Of a stretch of 42,653 nucleotides of DNA, positions 1-11,207 are shown one piece after another. How positions within the stretch are numbered: the stretch's first letter is position 1; the number at the start of each line of letters is the position of its first letter. The stretch is from assembly GCA_902553945.1 (NCBI GenBank), contig CACDMT010000008.1, positions 1 to 42,653 of the forward strand, in the 5' to 3' direction. The position numbers and the translations under genes were made by a program. The DNA is from an uncultured Alphaproteobacteria bacterium (GTDB taxonomy: Bacteria > Pseudomonadota > Alphaproteobacteria > HIMB59 > GCA-002718135). The notes under the pieces are model-generated. The model had not been told where the DNA came from and made no database searches. It saw only the letters and a program-made list of their open reading frames with translations.

Positions 1-326
1 TTATTTTCATTAATCAGGTTATTATATATTCGTTCCGCCTCTATATTTAATGGATTTAAATCATTATTATATTTTAAAAAATATTCATTAAATATTATAA
101 CTGATTTTAAATCATTTTTTGCAAAGTTATTATCTATATTACTGTTTTCTTCACTAACTAATTTTAAGTATTCAATACGATTATATAAATCTACAAGTGT
201 ATAAGATTTATTAAAAATTTTATAAATAATTTTATTTTCTTTTATCTCATTAGCTTTTACAAAATCTATATTTATAAAAAAAGCAACTATTAAAATTAAA
301 AAAAAATTAATTATTATATTGTTCAA
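1..326 (-). CDS. surA: Partial N-terminus of a secreted SurA-like peptidyl-prolyl isomerase / chaperone (continues beyond window start)
   Basis: Not in the ORF track. Reverse-strand translation from a TTG at 324-326 reads MNNIIINFFLILIVAFFINIDFVKANEIKENKIIYKIFNKSYTLVDLYNRIEYLKL..., a signal peptide followed by a SurA-like N-terminus. It lies directly downstream of lptD, the conserved lptD-surA order. Confidence 0.6.
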   Translation of the reverse strand, partial: MNNIIINFFLILIVAFFINIDFVKANEIKENKIIYKIFNKSYTLVDLYNRIEYLKLVSEENSNIDNNFAKNDLKSVIIFNEYFLKYNNDLNPLNIEAERIYNNLINEN

Positions 327-2559
327 ATGATTGATTATCGACATCAAAACTTTCCCATCTTATATCCTGTTTATCATTTTCTGAAACAGCTAAATTAGTA
401 GATCTATATGATCCTATATTTTTAAAAGAAAACATAATTGATAAAATATCTTGAGGTTTTAAAGTATCTTCTTCATATGATTTTCTCCTAAAGTCTATAT
501 TTATACCAAAACATTCATCAAAATAACGATATCCCAATGCATACTCGCTATTAATTTCTTTTTTTAAATCATACAAACCCGATAATCCAACTGATGAAAA
601 TTTTAAGAATTTTTTGCTATTTAAAGTATAATTTAATGTTTCTGTATCACTTTGAATTATATTATTAATTTTACTTTTTTGATCTAAATATGATGCATTA
701 ATACTTCCCAAAAAAGTAGTTGTTGAGAAACCTAAGTTTTGTTCTTTCATAAAATCTTCATTAAAATCATATCTGAAATTATAATTAGTATTGTATTTAC
801 CTGTATAAGCAGCTGAACCAAGTAAATCACTTAGATTGCTATTATTACCATGACCAAAGTGAAAATTACTATTATCAGTAAATTCATAACTTTGTGATAA
901 ATTTAATTTTATTTTATTATTATAAATATCAAATGAATAATTTAATCTTTTAGAATTATCTAATTTATCTGTACCGCTATATCTATTTAATGATGAAAAA
1001 TTAGTTAGAGAAAAAGAATTATTTGATGAATCCTCATTTGATAATTTATTTGTATTTGATATTCCCGGGGTTATAACAATTTGTGCCTTAGGAGAATAAG
1101 TTAAATCATATAAATTTTTTTTTAATCTAAAAGGTGTGTTTATTGACATACCAAAAATAGGAAAAATTCTGTAATAACTACCTGTATGATAATCAATACT
1201 ATTAATTTTTTTATTTTCAGTATTAAATAATTGATTATGAATTTCTGAATTCAAACTTATTTTTGAATTATATTTTATGAATTCTCTATTAGATAATAAA
1301 GTGTGTGAAATTTTTTGTTGATTTTGTGCTAATGTATCTGTTCCTTTATCACGAAATATATTATATAAAGTATATACACCGCTGTTATTATAATTTCCAA
1401 TTATTGAATTGCCTGTATAATATTCTACTGCAGGTAAAACTGTTGGTATTGTTTTATTATCTTCGTCATTTTGATTAGTTTGATAAAAACTTAAATTAGC
1501 TTTTAATCTATCATCTAATTTATTTATATTAAAGCCTTCTAAAGTAACACTAGTTGATAAAGAATTAGTGTAACTTAAATCATCATCAGGATTTGTTAAT
1601 TGAATATAATTTTTAGATGTTTGTAATGCAGAACTTATGCCAACTCTATAAGTTTCATTTAAATTTTTACTATAATTAGTAATTAAACTTGCGTCAGAGA
1701 ACCATTTATTATTATTTTCCCTCTCAAAATTAGAGTCAAAAGTCAAATCTAGACCTAAATTACCACCAGAAATTATTTGATTATAATCAAGTATAAAACG
1801 TTGTGAAGAGTCAACACCTGCACCATATTTTACAATAGGTGTAAAAGTTAATTCTTTATCAACTGATATATTAAAATAATATGGTGCAGATATTGATTGT
1901 GATGTTTTTGTATCAAAAAAATTAAAGCTAATCGATGGTGATAAAAAACCTGATTTTCTTTTTTTTCTTAATGGAGATGGCGTAACAATATAAGGTATGT
2001 AATAAACAGGTGTGTTTATAACCCTCATTTTTGAATGTTTTTGATATAAAAATAAATTTTTATTATCATGAAGTATTTTTTCACCTTCTAATTGCCATGT
2101 TGGACAAATAAAATTACCTATTTTTATTCTTGATTTACACGGTGTATAAACACCTTTAGTTATAATATCTATATGACCATCTCTTTTTGCAAATTTTCCA
2201 ACAATTCTTGAACCATCATTTAATTGTATTTTTGGATTATCAAATTCTCCTTTATTTAAATTTTTTTCAAAAATTCCATTAGATCCACTATAATAATTGT
2301 TTTTATTATCTTTCAATGTAAAATCATTAGGAAGTATTATCTTTTCATTTTTTTTTTCATAAATAATTAAATCAGAAAAAATAAATTCATTTTTATAAAA
2401 TATTTTAGCATTACCTTTTGCTATAATATTTTCATTTTCATCATAGCTTATATCATCTGCATAAATTAATGTTTCATTAGCATTATTAAGGTTTGGCAAT
2501 GATAGTAGTATAAATAAAATTGTAAAAAAAATTGTAAAATTATAATTACTTTTAATCAT
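307..2559 (-). CDS. lptD: LPS-assembly protein LptD
   Basis: 750 aa; signal peptide, OstA-like N-terminus (LIYADDISYDENENIIAKGNAKIFYKNEFIFSDLIIYEKKN) and a long beta-barrel region; downstream of lptF/lptG. Confidence 0.9.
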   Translation of the reverse strand: MIKSNYNFTIFFTILFILLSLPNLNNANETLIYADDISYDENENIIAKGNAKIFYKNEFIFSDLIIYEKKNEKIILPNDFTLKDNKNNYYSGSNGIFEKNLNKGEFDNPKIQLNDGSRIVGKFAKRDGHIDIITKGVYTPCKSRIKIGNFICPTWQLEGEKILHDNKNLFLYQKHSKMRVINTPVYYIPYIVTPSPLRKKRKSGFLSPSISFNFFDTKTSQSISAPYYFNISVDKELTFTPIVKYGAGVDSSQRFILDYNQIISGGNLGLDLTFDSNFERENNNKWFSDASLITNYSKNLNETYRVGISSALQTSKNYIQLTNPDDDLSYTNSLSTSVTLEGFNINKLDDRLKANLSFYQTNQNDEDNKTIPTVLPAVEYYTGNSIIGNYNNSGVYTLYNIFRDKGTDTLAQNQQKISHTLLSNREFIKYNSKISLNSEIHNQLFNTENKKINSIDYHTGSYYRIFPIFGMSINTPFRLKKNLYDLTYSPKAQIVITPGISNTNKLSNEDSSNNSFSLTNFSSLNRYSGTDKLDNSKRLNYSFDIYNNKIKLNLSQSYEFTDNSNFHFGHGNNSNLSDLLGSAAYTGKYNTNYNFRYDFNEDFMKEQNLGFSTTTFLGSINASYLDQKSKINNIIQSDTETLNYTLNSKKFLKFSSVGLSGLYDLKKEINSEYALGYRYFDECFGINIDFRRKSYEEDTLKPQDILSIMFSFKNIGSYRSTNLAVSENDKQDIRWESFDVDNQSFEQYNN

Positions 2560-3634
2560 TTTCTATTTTAATAATTTGATATAATCCTACTATAAATGGT
2601 AATAAAAAAATAATTAAATAACATAAAATAAAGTTTATATTTAATGAAATACTTAACTTAGTCATAACTTCCTTAAAAAAGAATATTAAAAAACCAATTA
2701 ATATAGAAATGAATAAAATTTTAAAAAAGTTTTCATTCCTTTTAAATTTACCAGAAAACCCAACAATTACAAAAGATAACATGACAATAAAAATTGGTTT
2801 TAATAACTCTGAAATATAATATAGCCCTATTTCAGGCGTATATAGATTAAATTTTTTAAGTGTTGTTGTGTGAATATGATAATTATAAAATGGAATTAAT
2901 TTATAATTTGTTATTGAATTTAATATATTTTTTTTATTAAAATTAATTTCTAATTTATATTTATCTATCTCATCATAACTTTCATTAACAATATCATAAT
3001 ATTTAACATTTTCTAAATTAAGGTAGTTATTTTTAAACACCCCTTTATCTGCTTGAATTAATTCACTTGAGTTATCACTTATTATTAGTATTTTAATATT
3101 ATTAGCAATTACATCTTTTAAGTCCATATTTTGAATATTAATAAAGCTTGAACTATCTGAATTTATATAATTCTTTATCCACATTTCATTATCTGATACT
3201 TTAATTGAATAAAGACTATTATCTTTTTTGTTAATAATATTTTCAAATTTATTTTCAAAATTTGCGGCTAATGGATTTAAAATAAATAGAAATATTAATC
3301 CTATAAAAAACACCGAACAAGCTATTGGTAAAAAAATATCAAAAATTGAGTAGCCAATATTTCTCATAGAAACTAATTCGTTATTATTTATCAAATTTCT
3401 TAACATAAAAGAAATACCTATAATTGTTACAAATGGTATTATTTCATTAAGTATAGTTGGCAATTTTAAAAATGTCAGATGAATATATGTTATCAGTCCC
3501 TTATCAATATTATTGTCTAAAATTCTAGTAATTTCTATTAAATTTAAAAAAACAATAAAAATCGATACTATCATTAAATTTATTAAAATAAATTTAGTTG
3601 ATAAAATGAAAAGGTATTTATTTATTTTAAACAT
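2552..3634 (-). CDS. lptG: LPS export ABC transporter permease LptG
   Basis: 360 aa YjgP/YjgQ-type permease with N- and C-terminal TM bundles and a periplasmic domain; second of two paralogous genes, between lptF and lptD. Confidence 0.85.
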   Translation of the reverse strand: MFKINKYLFILSTKFILINLMIVSIFIVFLNLIEITRILDNNIDKGLITYIHLTFLKLPTILNEIIPFVTIIGISFMLRNLINNNELVSMRNIGYSIFDIFLPIACSVFFIGLIFLFILNPLAANFENKFENIINKKDNSLYSIKVSDNEMWIKNYINSDSSSFINIQNMDLKDVIANNIKILIISDNSSELIQADKGVFKNNYLNLENVKYYDIVNESYDEIDKYKLEINFNKKNILNSITNYKLIPFYNYHIHTTTLKKFNLYTPEIGLYYISELLKPIFIVMLSFVIVGFSGKFKRNENFFKILFISILIGFLIFFFKEVMTKLSISLNINFILCYLIIFLLPFIVGLYQIIKIEND

Positions 3635-4649
3635 ATCGAATTCTTTTTATGAAAATTGTAGTTAAAATAAAAAGTATAAAACTTATATTTAAAGATAAAT
3701 ATGTATAGATATATATTTCTGAATTTTTTAATAATTGATTTACTAATAATATAGATATTGAGGTTAAAATAAAAAAAACGTTATTTTTATTATCAAATTT
3801 GCAAACAGTTATATTGTTAATATAAAAAATAAAAATTATTAAAATTGAGGCAATAATATCAAAAATTTTATAACTAATATTTAAATAATTTTTATCTTTT
3901 AAATCATCAAAAATAGTTAATGTATTAATATCATAATTATTAAATGTAGCATTATTATTATTTTCAATTTTTAATTTATAATTTTCAAATTCTAGTTTTT
4001 CTATTTCATTATTTTTATTAATACTTAATTTAAATCCATTGTTTAATTGGAATACAAATTCATTAATGTTTTCTTTTATTATTCCACTTTTTGCGTATAT
4101 TATATTTTCTTTTTCATCTATGTAATTAATAAATATATCTTCATAATTATTATTAGTTCTTTTAAAATCTAATGTTGTTGTCTTATTTAATTTTATAAAA
4201 TTCGATATAATCATTTTATCAAAATTAATCGTATTTCTTAATTCAAATTCTTTCATTTTATATTGTTCATATATTTTTGGAGATAAATAAAAATTTATAA
4301 TAATATAAAATAATAAAATTATTATAGAAAATACATACAAAGGATTTCTTAAAGGTTTTGTTTCAAGTCCTAATGAATATATTGCTATTAATTCTTTATC
4401 TCTGTTAAGTTTTATAAAACAAAATAATATTCCAAATATTAATATAAATGGAATAATAACAGTTAATAAGTTTGGTATTAAAAATAGAGATAAATATATT
4501 ATGTTTATTACATCAATTTGAACAAAATTTGATATTGTAAATAATCTAGTTAATTGTAATAACCATGAAATTGATATAAAAATAAAAAAAATAAGTGTAC
4601 AAGATTTTAAAATTTGAATAAAGACATAAAGATTAATTTTTTTAAACAT
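3627..4649 (-). CDS. lptF: LPS export ABC transporter permease LptF
   Basis: 340 aa YjgP/YjgQ-type permease (LNRDKELIAIYSLG motif); first gene of the minus-strand lptF-lptG-lptD-surA run. Confidence 0.82.
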   Translation of the reverse strand: MFKKINLYVFIQILKSCTLIFFIFISISWLLQLTRLFTISNFVQIDVINIIYLSLFLIPNLLTVIIPFILIFGILFCFIKLNRDKELIAIYSLGLETKPLRNPLYVFSIIILLFYIIINFYLSPKIYEQYKMKEFELRNTINFDKMIISNFIKLNKTTTLDFKRTNNNYEDIFINYIDEKENIIYAKSGIIKENINEFVFQLNNGFKLSINKNNEIEKLEFENYKLKIENNNNATFNNYDINTLTIFDDLKDKNYLNISYKIFDIIASILIIFIFYINNITVCKFDNKNNVFFILTSISILLVNQLLKNSEIYIYTYLSLNISFILFILTTIFIKRIRYV

Positions 4650-4650
4650 A

Positions 4651-6105
4651 ATGACTAAAATAGAATATTCTAATGATTACAAAAATCATAAAGAAAATAC
4701 AGTTTTTTTTATATCAAAAACTCAGGAATTAAATAATATTTCTTTATTAAAAGATATAAATTTTGATACTAAAAACAAATCTTTCATTGATTATTTAACT
4801 AAAAATAAGACTTTTGATATTATTTTTTCAAATAAAAATAAAGTTTTTTTATATAAAATAATAATTATTTCTCTATCAGAGGATAATCCAGAATTAATTG
4901 GTTCATCAATCTTAAATGACTTCAAATATGATAATAATCACTTTATCAATTTCTACTTTTCAGACCAATTAATTAAAAAATGCAGATTTATTCCCAATAT
5001 TATTCTTGGTTTCCAACTTAAAATTTATAAATTTACAAAATATGTTAGTAAAATAAATCATGTACCTAAAACTATTAATTTAAACAAAGTTAATACTAAA
5101 ATAAAAAAACAGATCCAATATAATCAAAATCTCTTATATGCTATAAATACAGCTAAAGACCTAGTTTCTGAACCTGCAAATATTTTAAATCCAGTTAGCT
5201 ATGCAAAATTATGTAATGATTTAAAAATTAAAGGTTTAAAATTAAAAATACTAGATCTTAAATCTTTAAAAAAAATTGGTATGAATTCTCTTCTTTCAGT
5301 TTCACAAGGTAGTGAGATTGAACCACGTGTTGTAATATTTGAATGGAATATAAAAAAAAATATAAAACCATTAGTTCTTGCCGGTAAAGGTGTTACATTT
5401 GATACAGGTGGTATTTCATTAAAGCCATCAACAGGTATGGAAGAGATGATTACTGACATGGGGGGCTCTGCAGTAGTTGTTGGATCAATGATTAATGCTG
5501 CTTTGAACAAAATAAATAAATCTATAATTGGTATAATAGGCCTTGTTGAAAATATGCCAGATGGGAAAGCACAAAGACCAGGGGATATTGTTAAATCACT
5601 ATCTGGTCAAACTATTGAAGTTCTAAATACGGATGCTGAGGGTAGGTTAGTACTTGCAGACATAATTACTTATGTCCAAAAAAAATATAACCCATTACAA
5701 ATAATTGATTTTGCCACATTAACTGGCGCTATTATGATTGCTTTAGGAACTCACAAAGCTGGACTTTTTTCAAATAACGATAAACTTACTGAAAAACTTC
5801 TTAAAGCAGGAAATATTGTTAATGAAAAATTATGGAGATTGCCTCTAGGAGATGAATATAATAAAGAAATCAATTCTTTAAGAGCAGATATGAAGAATAT
5901 TGGTTCTTCCCGTTATGGCGGATCAATTCATGCGGCTGAATTTATAAAAAGATTTATCAAAAATGAATTACCATGGGCTCACATTGATATAGCTGGAGTT
6001 TCTTGGACAATGAAAGGTGGACAAAACAATATTACATCATTGCATAATCCTGGAGCAACTGCATTTGGTGTAAGATTAATTGATGAATTTTTGAAAGGAA
6101 AATAA
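4651..6105 (+). CDS. pepA: Leucyl aminopeptidase (M17)
   Basis: M17 motifs [35 protein letters not shown] and [16 protein letters not shown]. Confidence 0.95.
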   Translation: MTKIEYSNDYKNHKENTVFFISKTQELNNISLLKDINFDTKNKSFIDYLTKNKTFDIIFSNKNKVFLYKIIIISLSEDNPELIGSSILNDFKYDNNHFINFYFSDQLIKKCRFIPNIILGFQLKIYKFTKYVSKINHVPKTINLNKVNTKIKKQIQYNQNLLYAINTAKDLVSEPANILNPVSYAKLCNDLKIKGLKLKILDLKSLKKIGMNSLLSVSQGSEIEPRVVIFEWNIKKNIKPLVLAGKGVTFDTGGISLKPSTGMEEMITDMGGSAVVVGSMINAALNKINKSIIGIIGLVENMPDGKAQRPGDIVKSLSGQTIEVLNTDAEGRLVLADIITYVQKKYNPLQIIDFATLTGAIMIALGTHKAGLFSNNDKLTEKLLKAGNIVNEKLWRLPLGDEYNKEINSLRADMKNIGSSRYGGSIHAAEFIKRFIKNELPWAHIDIAGVSWTMKGGQNNITSLHNPGATAFGVRLIDEFLKGK

Positions 6106-6106
6106 A

Positions 6107-6523
6107 ATGGATAAAACTTTTTCTATTATTAAACCAGATGCTACTAAAAGGAATTTAACAGGAGCAATAAATAAAATTATTGAAGATAATGGTTTAAGAA
6201 TTATTGCACAAAAAAGAATAAAATTGACTAAAGAAAAAGCAGAGGGTTTTTATAGCATACATAGTGATAAAAGTTTTTTTGGTGAATTAATTGAATATAT
6301 GACTTCAGAACCAGTTATAGTTCAAGTATTAGAGGGAGTTAATGCTGTTGAAAGTTATAGAAATATAATGGGAGCAACAAATCCAGAAAATGCAAATATT
6401 GGCACAATAAGAAAAGAATTTGCATTAAATATACAGGAAAATTCTGTTCATGGATCGGACTCAAAAGAAAACGCAGATATTGAAATTAAATATTTTTTTA
6501 ATAATGACGAGATTGTGGGTTAA
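6107..6523 (+). CDS. ndk: Nucleoside diphosphate kinase
   Basis: [13 protein letters not shown], catalytic-loop [20 protein letters not shown]; 138 aa. Confidence 0.97.
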   Translation: MDKTFSIIKPDATKRNLTGAINKIIEDNGLRIIAQKRIKLTKEKAEGFYSIHSDKSFFGELIEYMTSEPVIVQVLEGVNAVESYRNIMGATNPENANIGTIRKEFALNIQENSVHGSDSKENADIEIKYFFNNDEIVG

Positions 6524-6648
6524 TTTAATAAATAGAATATAAATATTAGAATAATAGCAATAAAAATAATTGTATAAATTGTTAACTTATTGAAAGATTT
6601 CCAAGTTTTTGCCTTATCTCTGACTATATTATCTTTATTATAATCCAT
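6520..6648 (-). CDS. Small single-TM protein, possible aa3-type cytochrome c oxidase subunit IV-like
   Basis: Below the ORF-track length cutoff. Reverse translation [42 protein letters not shown] (42 aa): short soluble N-terminus plus one C-terminal TM helix, like the alphaproteobacterial COX4_pro_2 family. Its stop overlaps the ndk stop in TTAA. Confidence 0.55.
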   Translation of the reverse strand: MDYNKDNIVRDKAKTWKSFNKLTIYTIIFIAIILIFIFYLLN

Positions 6649-6691
6649 AAAATTATATTAAATTGAAATTCGGTTTTTTACAATAGGATTA

Positions 6692-7726
6692 ATGAGAATT
6701 ACATTTATTTTTTTTATATTTTTACTTTTTTTTAATAAAAACTCCTTTTGTAATTCATTATTTGATACTGATTTTAATGAAGTTAATTTTACATCAAACA
6801 ATATTGATTTAGAAAAACAAAAGAGAATAAATGAAATTAAGTTAACTAATATTAAAAAAATATTTAATAATATTCTTAACAGAAATGATTATAATTTAAT
6901 AAAAAGAAATATTGATGAAAATTTTACAAATTCATTTATAAAAAATATAGTTTTTAAAGATGAAAAAATTATTAATAATAATTATTTTTCTAATATTCAA
7001 ATAAATTTTGATAAAAATAAAATTATTAATTTTTTAAGAAAAGAAAAACTTTCATATGTTGAATTCTATCCTGAAAATTTTATTTCCATCATTTATGAAA
7101 AAAGAAAAATAAGTAAGAATTTATTTTCAAAAAAAAATAATTCACATTACGAATATTTATTGTCAAATGAGAAATTATTGAATTTTTATAATTTACCTAA
7201 ATTTGATATAAATGATCGCTTTCTATTAAATAGTAATGATATTGAAAATTTAGATTTGAATAAAATAAACAAATTTCAAAATAAATATTCAAATAATGAT
7301 TTATTATTTATTATATCTGAAGAATTTGATGAATACATCTATTATTCCATATATATATATACAAAAAAATTATTATATTTAGTAAAAAATATTAAAGTTA
7401 ATGATTACGATTATGAATTATTATTTAATTCAATATATTTAGATATTTTAGATGCCTGGAAAACGAACAACAAAATACAAAATGAAAATTTATTAAATAT
7501 ATATTGTAGCATTTCATATTTTAATTTACTTGAATTAAAAGAAATTAGAGAAAATTTGCAAAATATATCAATAATTAAAAGAATACTTTTGAAAAAAATT
7601 TCTTATAAAAATAATTATTATGATTTTTATTTTTATGGAGATCAATATATTTTGAATAAATTATTTATAAAAAATAATTTAAGAATAAATTTTCATGATA
7701 ATAATTGTAAAATTAATTTAAAATGA
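6692..7726 (+). CDS. Secreted DUF2066-like protein
   Basis: Signal peptide; N-terminal layout resembles DUF2066 proteins; immediately upstream of an hda-like gene, a common alphaproteobacterial arrangement. Family call rests partly on synteny. Confidence 0.5.
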   Translation: MRITFIFFIFLLFFNKNSFCNSLFDTDFNEVNFTSNNIDLEKQKRINEIKLTNIKKIFNNILNRNDYNLIKRNIDENFTNSFIKNIVFKDEKIINNNYFSNIQINFDKNKIINFLRKEKLSYVEFYPENFISIIYEKRKISKNLFSKKNNSHYEYLLSNEKLLNFYNLPKFDINDRFLLNSNDIENLDLNKINKFQNKYSNNDLLFIISEEFDEYIYYSIYIYTKKLLYLVKNIKVNDYDYELLFNSIYLDILDAWKTNNKIQNENLLNIYCSISYFNLLELKEIRENLQNISIIKRILLKKISYKNNYYDFYFYGDQYILNKLFIKNNLRINFHDNNCKINLK

Positions 7727-8355
7727 ATAGACAAAAATATTTTTCATACAAGTTTTACAATACGTCTAGTATTGATGATTTTTATATAAATGATACTAAT
7801 GAAGAGGCTTTTAATTTAGTTTATAATAACAAACATAAAAAAGTCTTTTTATTTGGGCCAAAAAAATCTGGAAAATCATTTATCGGCAATCTTTGGATTA
7901 AAAAAAATAATGGAAAATTATATAAAGAGAATAATTTTGAAAAAATTATTAATAATAAATATAATATTCTCATAGATAATTTAAATCAATTTTCTAATGA
8001 AGAGCAGATATTTCATATTATTAATCATTGTAATTTAAATAATAAAGCTATTTTAATTATTTCTGATAAAAACTTACAAGATTTAAATTTTAAATTGAAA
8101 GATTTAGTTTCACGAATAAAAACATTTCATTACTCTAAAATAAATAATCCTGATGATGATATGTTATTAAAAATATTAACTAAACTATTTATTGAAAAAC
8201 AATTTATCATAAATTCAAATGAGATTTTTGAATTTATAATTAGAAGAGCTAATAGATCTTATGAAACAGTTATAGAAATAGTTAATAAATTAGATAATTT
8301 ATCTTTAGAAAAAAAAAGACAATTAACAATACCATTAATCAAAGAAATATTGTAG
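7723..8355 (+). CDS. hda: DnaA-like ATPase, Hda family regulatory protein
   Basis: P-loop LFGPKKSGKSFIGNLW, ILIDNLNQ Walker-B-like segment, sensor region SRIKTFHYSKINNPDDDMLLKILTKLF; about 210 aa with no domain IV. Confidence 0.75.
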   Translation: MNRQKYFSYKFYNTSSIDDFYINDTNEEAFNLVYNNKHKKVFLFGPKKSGKSFIGNLWIKKNNGKLYKENNFEKIINNKYNILIDNLNQFSNEEQIFHIINHCNLNNKAILIISDKNLQDLNFKLKDLVSRIKTFHYSKINNPDDDMLLKILTKLFIEKQFIINSNEIFEFIIRRANRSYETVIEIVNKLDNLSLEKKRQLTIPLIKEIL

Positions 8356-8367
8356 ATAGCTATTTTT

Positions 8368-10134
8368 ATGAATAAATATCGCTCACATTTATGTTCGGAT
8401 TTATCAATCTCTAACTTAAATGAAAAAGTTATTCTTTCTGGATGGATAGATACTATTAGAGATCATGGAAATTTATTATTTATTGATCTTAGAGACAATT
8501 ATGGTGTGACACAATGCGTGGTAGATGGTCAAAATAAACTTTTTAAACAAATTAATACTTTAACACATGAAAGCGTAATTAAAATATCTGGTACTGTTGT
8601 TAAAAGATCAGAAGAAACTATTAATAAAACACTTAAAACAGGTCATATAGAGGTAATAATAGACAAATACGAATTACTTTCTAAGTCAGATATTTTACCT
8701 TTACCAGTAAACTCGGATATTCAATATGGTGAAGAAATAAGATTAAAATATAGGTTTTTGGATTTAAGAAGAAGTAAGTTACACAATAATATCCTTTTGA
8801 GAAATAAAATAATTACTGACATAAGGAAAAAAATGGTTGAAAGAAATTTTGTAGAATTTCAAACTCCAATACTAACTTCTTCATCTCCTGAGGGTGCTAG
8901 AGACTATTTAGTTCCATCTAGAATACATCAAGGTAAGTTTTATGCATTACCGCAGGCACCACAACAGTTTAAGCAGCTATTAATGATTGCAGGTTTTGAT
9001 AAATATTTTCAAATTGCACCATGCTTTAGAGATGAAGATAGTAGGGCAGATAGATCCCCAGGTGAATTTTATCAGTTAGACTTTGAAATGAGTTTCGTTA
9101 CTCAAGAAGATGTTTTTGATGCAATAGAACCAGTTTTATTTGAGGTTTTCGATGAAAATAAACAAAACGATAAGATCAAAGTAAGCTCTTACCCTTTTAA
9201 AAAAATTCCTTATTTTGAGTCTTTAGAAAAATATGGAACTGATAAACCAGATTTAAGAAATCCATTGATAATATCTGATTATACAAATGTTTTTAGGGAC
9301 TCAAATTTTAAAATTTTTAACGATCAAATTAATAAAGGTTCAATTGTTAAAGGTATAATTGTTTCAAATACTGCTGATAAACCACGAAGCTTTTTTGATA
9401 AGCTTAATGATTGGGCAAGGAATGAAGGTGCAGCAGGATTGGGATATATTTCACTAAGTGAAAATAATTTTAAAGGACCAATTGCTAAAAATTTAAATGA
9501 TGATCAGTTATCAATGCTTAAATTAAATAATAATGACTCAATATTTTTTATATGTGATAAATTAAAAAAAGCTCAAATTTTCTCAGGTAATGTAAGAAAT
9601 AAAATTGGTGAAGATTTAAACTTAATAAATAAAAATTCTTTTGAATTTTGCTGGATTGTTGACTTTCCAATGTTTGAAATAGACGAAAAAACAAATAAGT
9701 TACAATTTAGTCACAATCCTTTTTCTATGCCACAAGGTGAAATGGAAGCTTTAAAAAATAAAGATCCACTTAATATAAAAGCATATCAATATGATATTGT
9801 ATGTAATGGAGTTGAGTTATCATCTGGAGCAATTAGAAATCATAAACCTGAAATTATGTACAAAGCTTTTGAAATAGCGGGATATTCTAAAAAAGATGTT
9901 GAAGAAAAATTTTCAGGTATTTTGAATGCTCTTAAATTTGGAGCTCCCCCACACGGCGGAAGTGCACCTGGTATTGATAGAATTGTAATGTTACTAGCTG
10001 ATGAACCAAATATTAGAGAAGTAATTGCTTTTCCAATGAATCAACAAGCTATGGATTTAATGATGGAGGCGCCAGCAAGTATTAATAAAGAAAGATTAGA
10101 GGAGTTAGGTATTAAACTAGTAGATAAAAATTAA
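8368..10134 (+). CDS. aspS: Aspartyl-tRNA synthetase
   Basis: Class II motifs: RYRFLDLRR-like ([13 protein letters not shown]), [71 protein letters not shown]. Confidence 0.97.
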   Translation: MNKYRSHLCSDLSISNLNEKVILSGWIDTIRDHGNLLFIDLRDNYGVTQCVVDGQNKLFKQINTLTHESVIKISGTVVKRSEETINKTLKTGHIEVIIDKYELLSKSDILPLPVNSDIQYGEEIRLKYRFLDLRRSKLHNNILLRNKIITDIRKKMVERNFVEFQTPILTSSSPEGARDYLVPSRIHQGKFYALPQAPQQFKQLLMIAGFDKYFQIAPCFRDEDSRADRSPGEFYQLDFEMSFVTQEDVFDAIEPVLFEVFDENKQNDKIKVSSYPFKKIPYFESLEKYGTDKPDLRNPLIISDYTNVFRDSNFKIFNDQINKGSIVKGIIVSNTADKPRSFFDKLNDWARNEGAAGLGYISLSENNFKGPIAKNLNDDQLSMLKLNNNDSIFFICDKLKKAQIFSGNVRNKIGEDLNLINKNSFEFCWIVDFPMFEIDEKTNKLQFSHNPFSMPQGEMEALKNKDPLNIKAYQYDIVCNGVELSSGAIRNHKPEIMYKAFEIAGYSKKDVEEKFSGILNALKFGAPPHGGSAPGIDRIVMLLADEPNIREVIAFPMNQQAMDLMMEAPASINKERLEELGIKLVDKN

Positions 10135-11010
10135 TCCGGTTCCAAAAATTGCAACAATTGTTCCACACCAAGCACCAAATGATGGTGACTTTTTTGTAAA
10201 TATCCATAGCAAAAAAAGTATCATAATTGGACTTGTAGAAGATAAAGTTGCAACAATTCCAGCATCTGCTTTTTGTAATGCTATTAGTAATAAACTCATA
10301 CCTAGAGCCATTCCTAAAAAACCACTTATAATAGATTGAGAGATAATTTTAATAGATAAATCAGTTTTTGAATTAAAAATTTCATAATTAATAAAAAATG
10401 TAAAAGATAAAAGAATAAATGAAATTGCAGTTCTAATTGCAGCTGAAGCTATTGGATCAGCACCAATAGATAAAATTGGTTTCATCATTACAATTCCGAT
10501 AGCCTGACATAGAGCTGCACAAATAGCTAAAAATACTCCAATAGGTAGAGATCCTTCTATAGTCTCCCATCGATGATTAGACTCTTTTTTATCACCATAA
10601 GCAATTGCTATAACAACACCAAAAAAAACTACAAAACATCCTGTAATGCTTATAAAAGAATTTAATTCTCTTAAAAAAAATATATTAATTATTACTGTAA
10701 ATGGTGCAGCTAATGAAAATAAAATGTTATTTCTTCTGGGGCCTATTTTTTGTAAAGCAATGAACAAAAGTGTATCACCTAAAAAAATTCCAATTATTCC
10801 AGAAATTATAATTACTGATAAATAATCAAAACTTATTGTAGACCAGGTATCAATATAGAAAGTATATCCAATTAACATAATTGAAACAAAAAATAATCTT
10901 AGACGATTAAAAGCCAGTCCTCCAATTGTCCTCGTAACATCCGCAGAAACAAGAGAAGCTACTGCCCAACAAAGTGCCGCAGCGATTGCAATCCAATAAT
11001 AATATATCAT
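10117..11010 (-). CDS. EamA/DMT-family transporter
   Basis: About 10 TM helices in two EamA repeats; C-terminal [39 protein letters not shown]. Confidence 0.85.
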   Translation of the reverse strand: MIYYYWIAIAAALCWAVASLVSADVTRTIGGLAFNRLRLFFVSIMLIGYTFYIDTWSTISFDYLSVIIISGIIGIFLGDTLLFIALQKIGPRRNNILFSLAAPFTVIINIFFLRELNSFISITGCFVVFFGVVIAIAYGDKKESNHRWETIEGSLPIGVFLAICAALCQAIGIVMMKPILSIGADPIASAAIRTAISFILLSFTFFINYEIFNSKTDLSIKIISQSIISGFLGMALGMSLLLIALQKADAGIVATLSSTSPIMILFLLWIFTKKSPSFGAWCGTIVAIFGTGLIFIY

Positions 11011-11018
11011 GAGTTAAA

Positions 11019-11207
11019 TTAAAATAAATTTAAAATAAATTTTATTGGTAATGATAGATATTCCCCTAATAAATGTTCTTGAAGAGCAAATCTTTTTATT
11101 AATCCTGTTGCTCTCAATATTGCATATATTAATAAAGCCCATAAATAAATTCCAAAAACAAAATTTATATATGATAATATTTTTTTAAATTTGTTATAAT
11201 AATTCAT
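11019..11207 (-). CDS. Small hypothetical membrane protein
   Basis: ORF-track entry 11019..11219; the internal ATG at 11205-11207 (MNYYNKF...) is a likely start, abutting the divergent gene. One or two hydrophobic segments; no family recognised. Confidence 0.5.
   Translation of the reverse strand: MNYYNKFKKILSYINFVFGIYLWALLIYAILRATGLIKRFALQEHLLGEYLSLPIKFILNLF

Noticed and set aside
5199-5510. 103-aa minus-strand ORF
   Set aside because: Antisense to the conserved catalytic core of pepA; no signal of independent coding.
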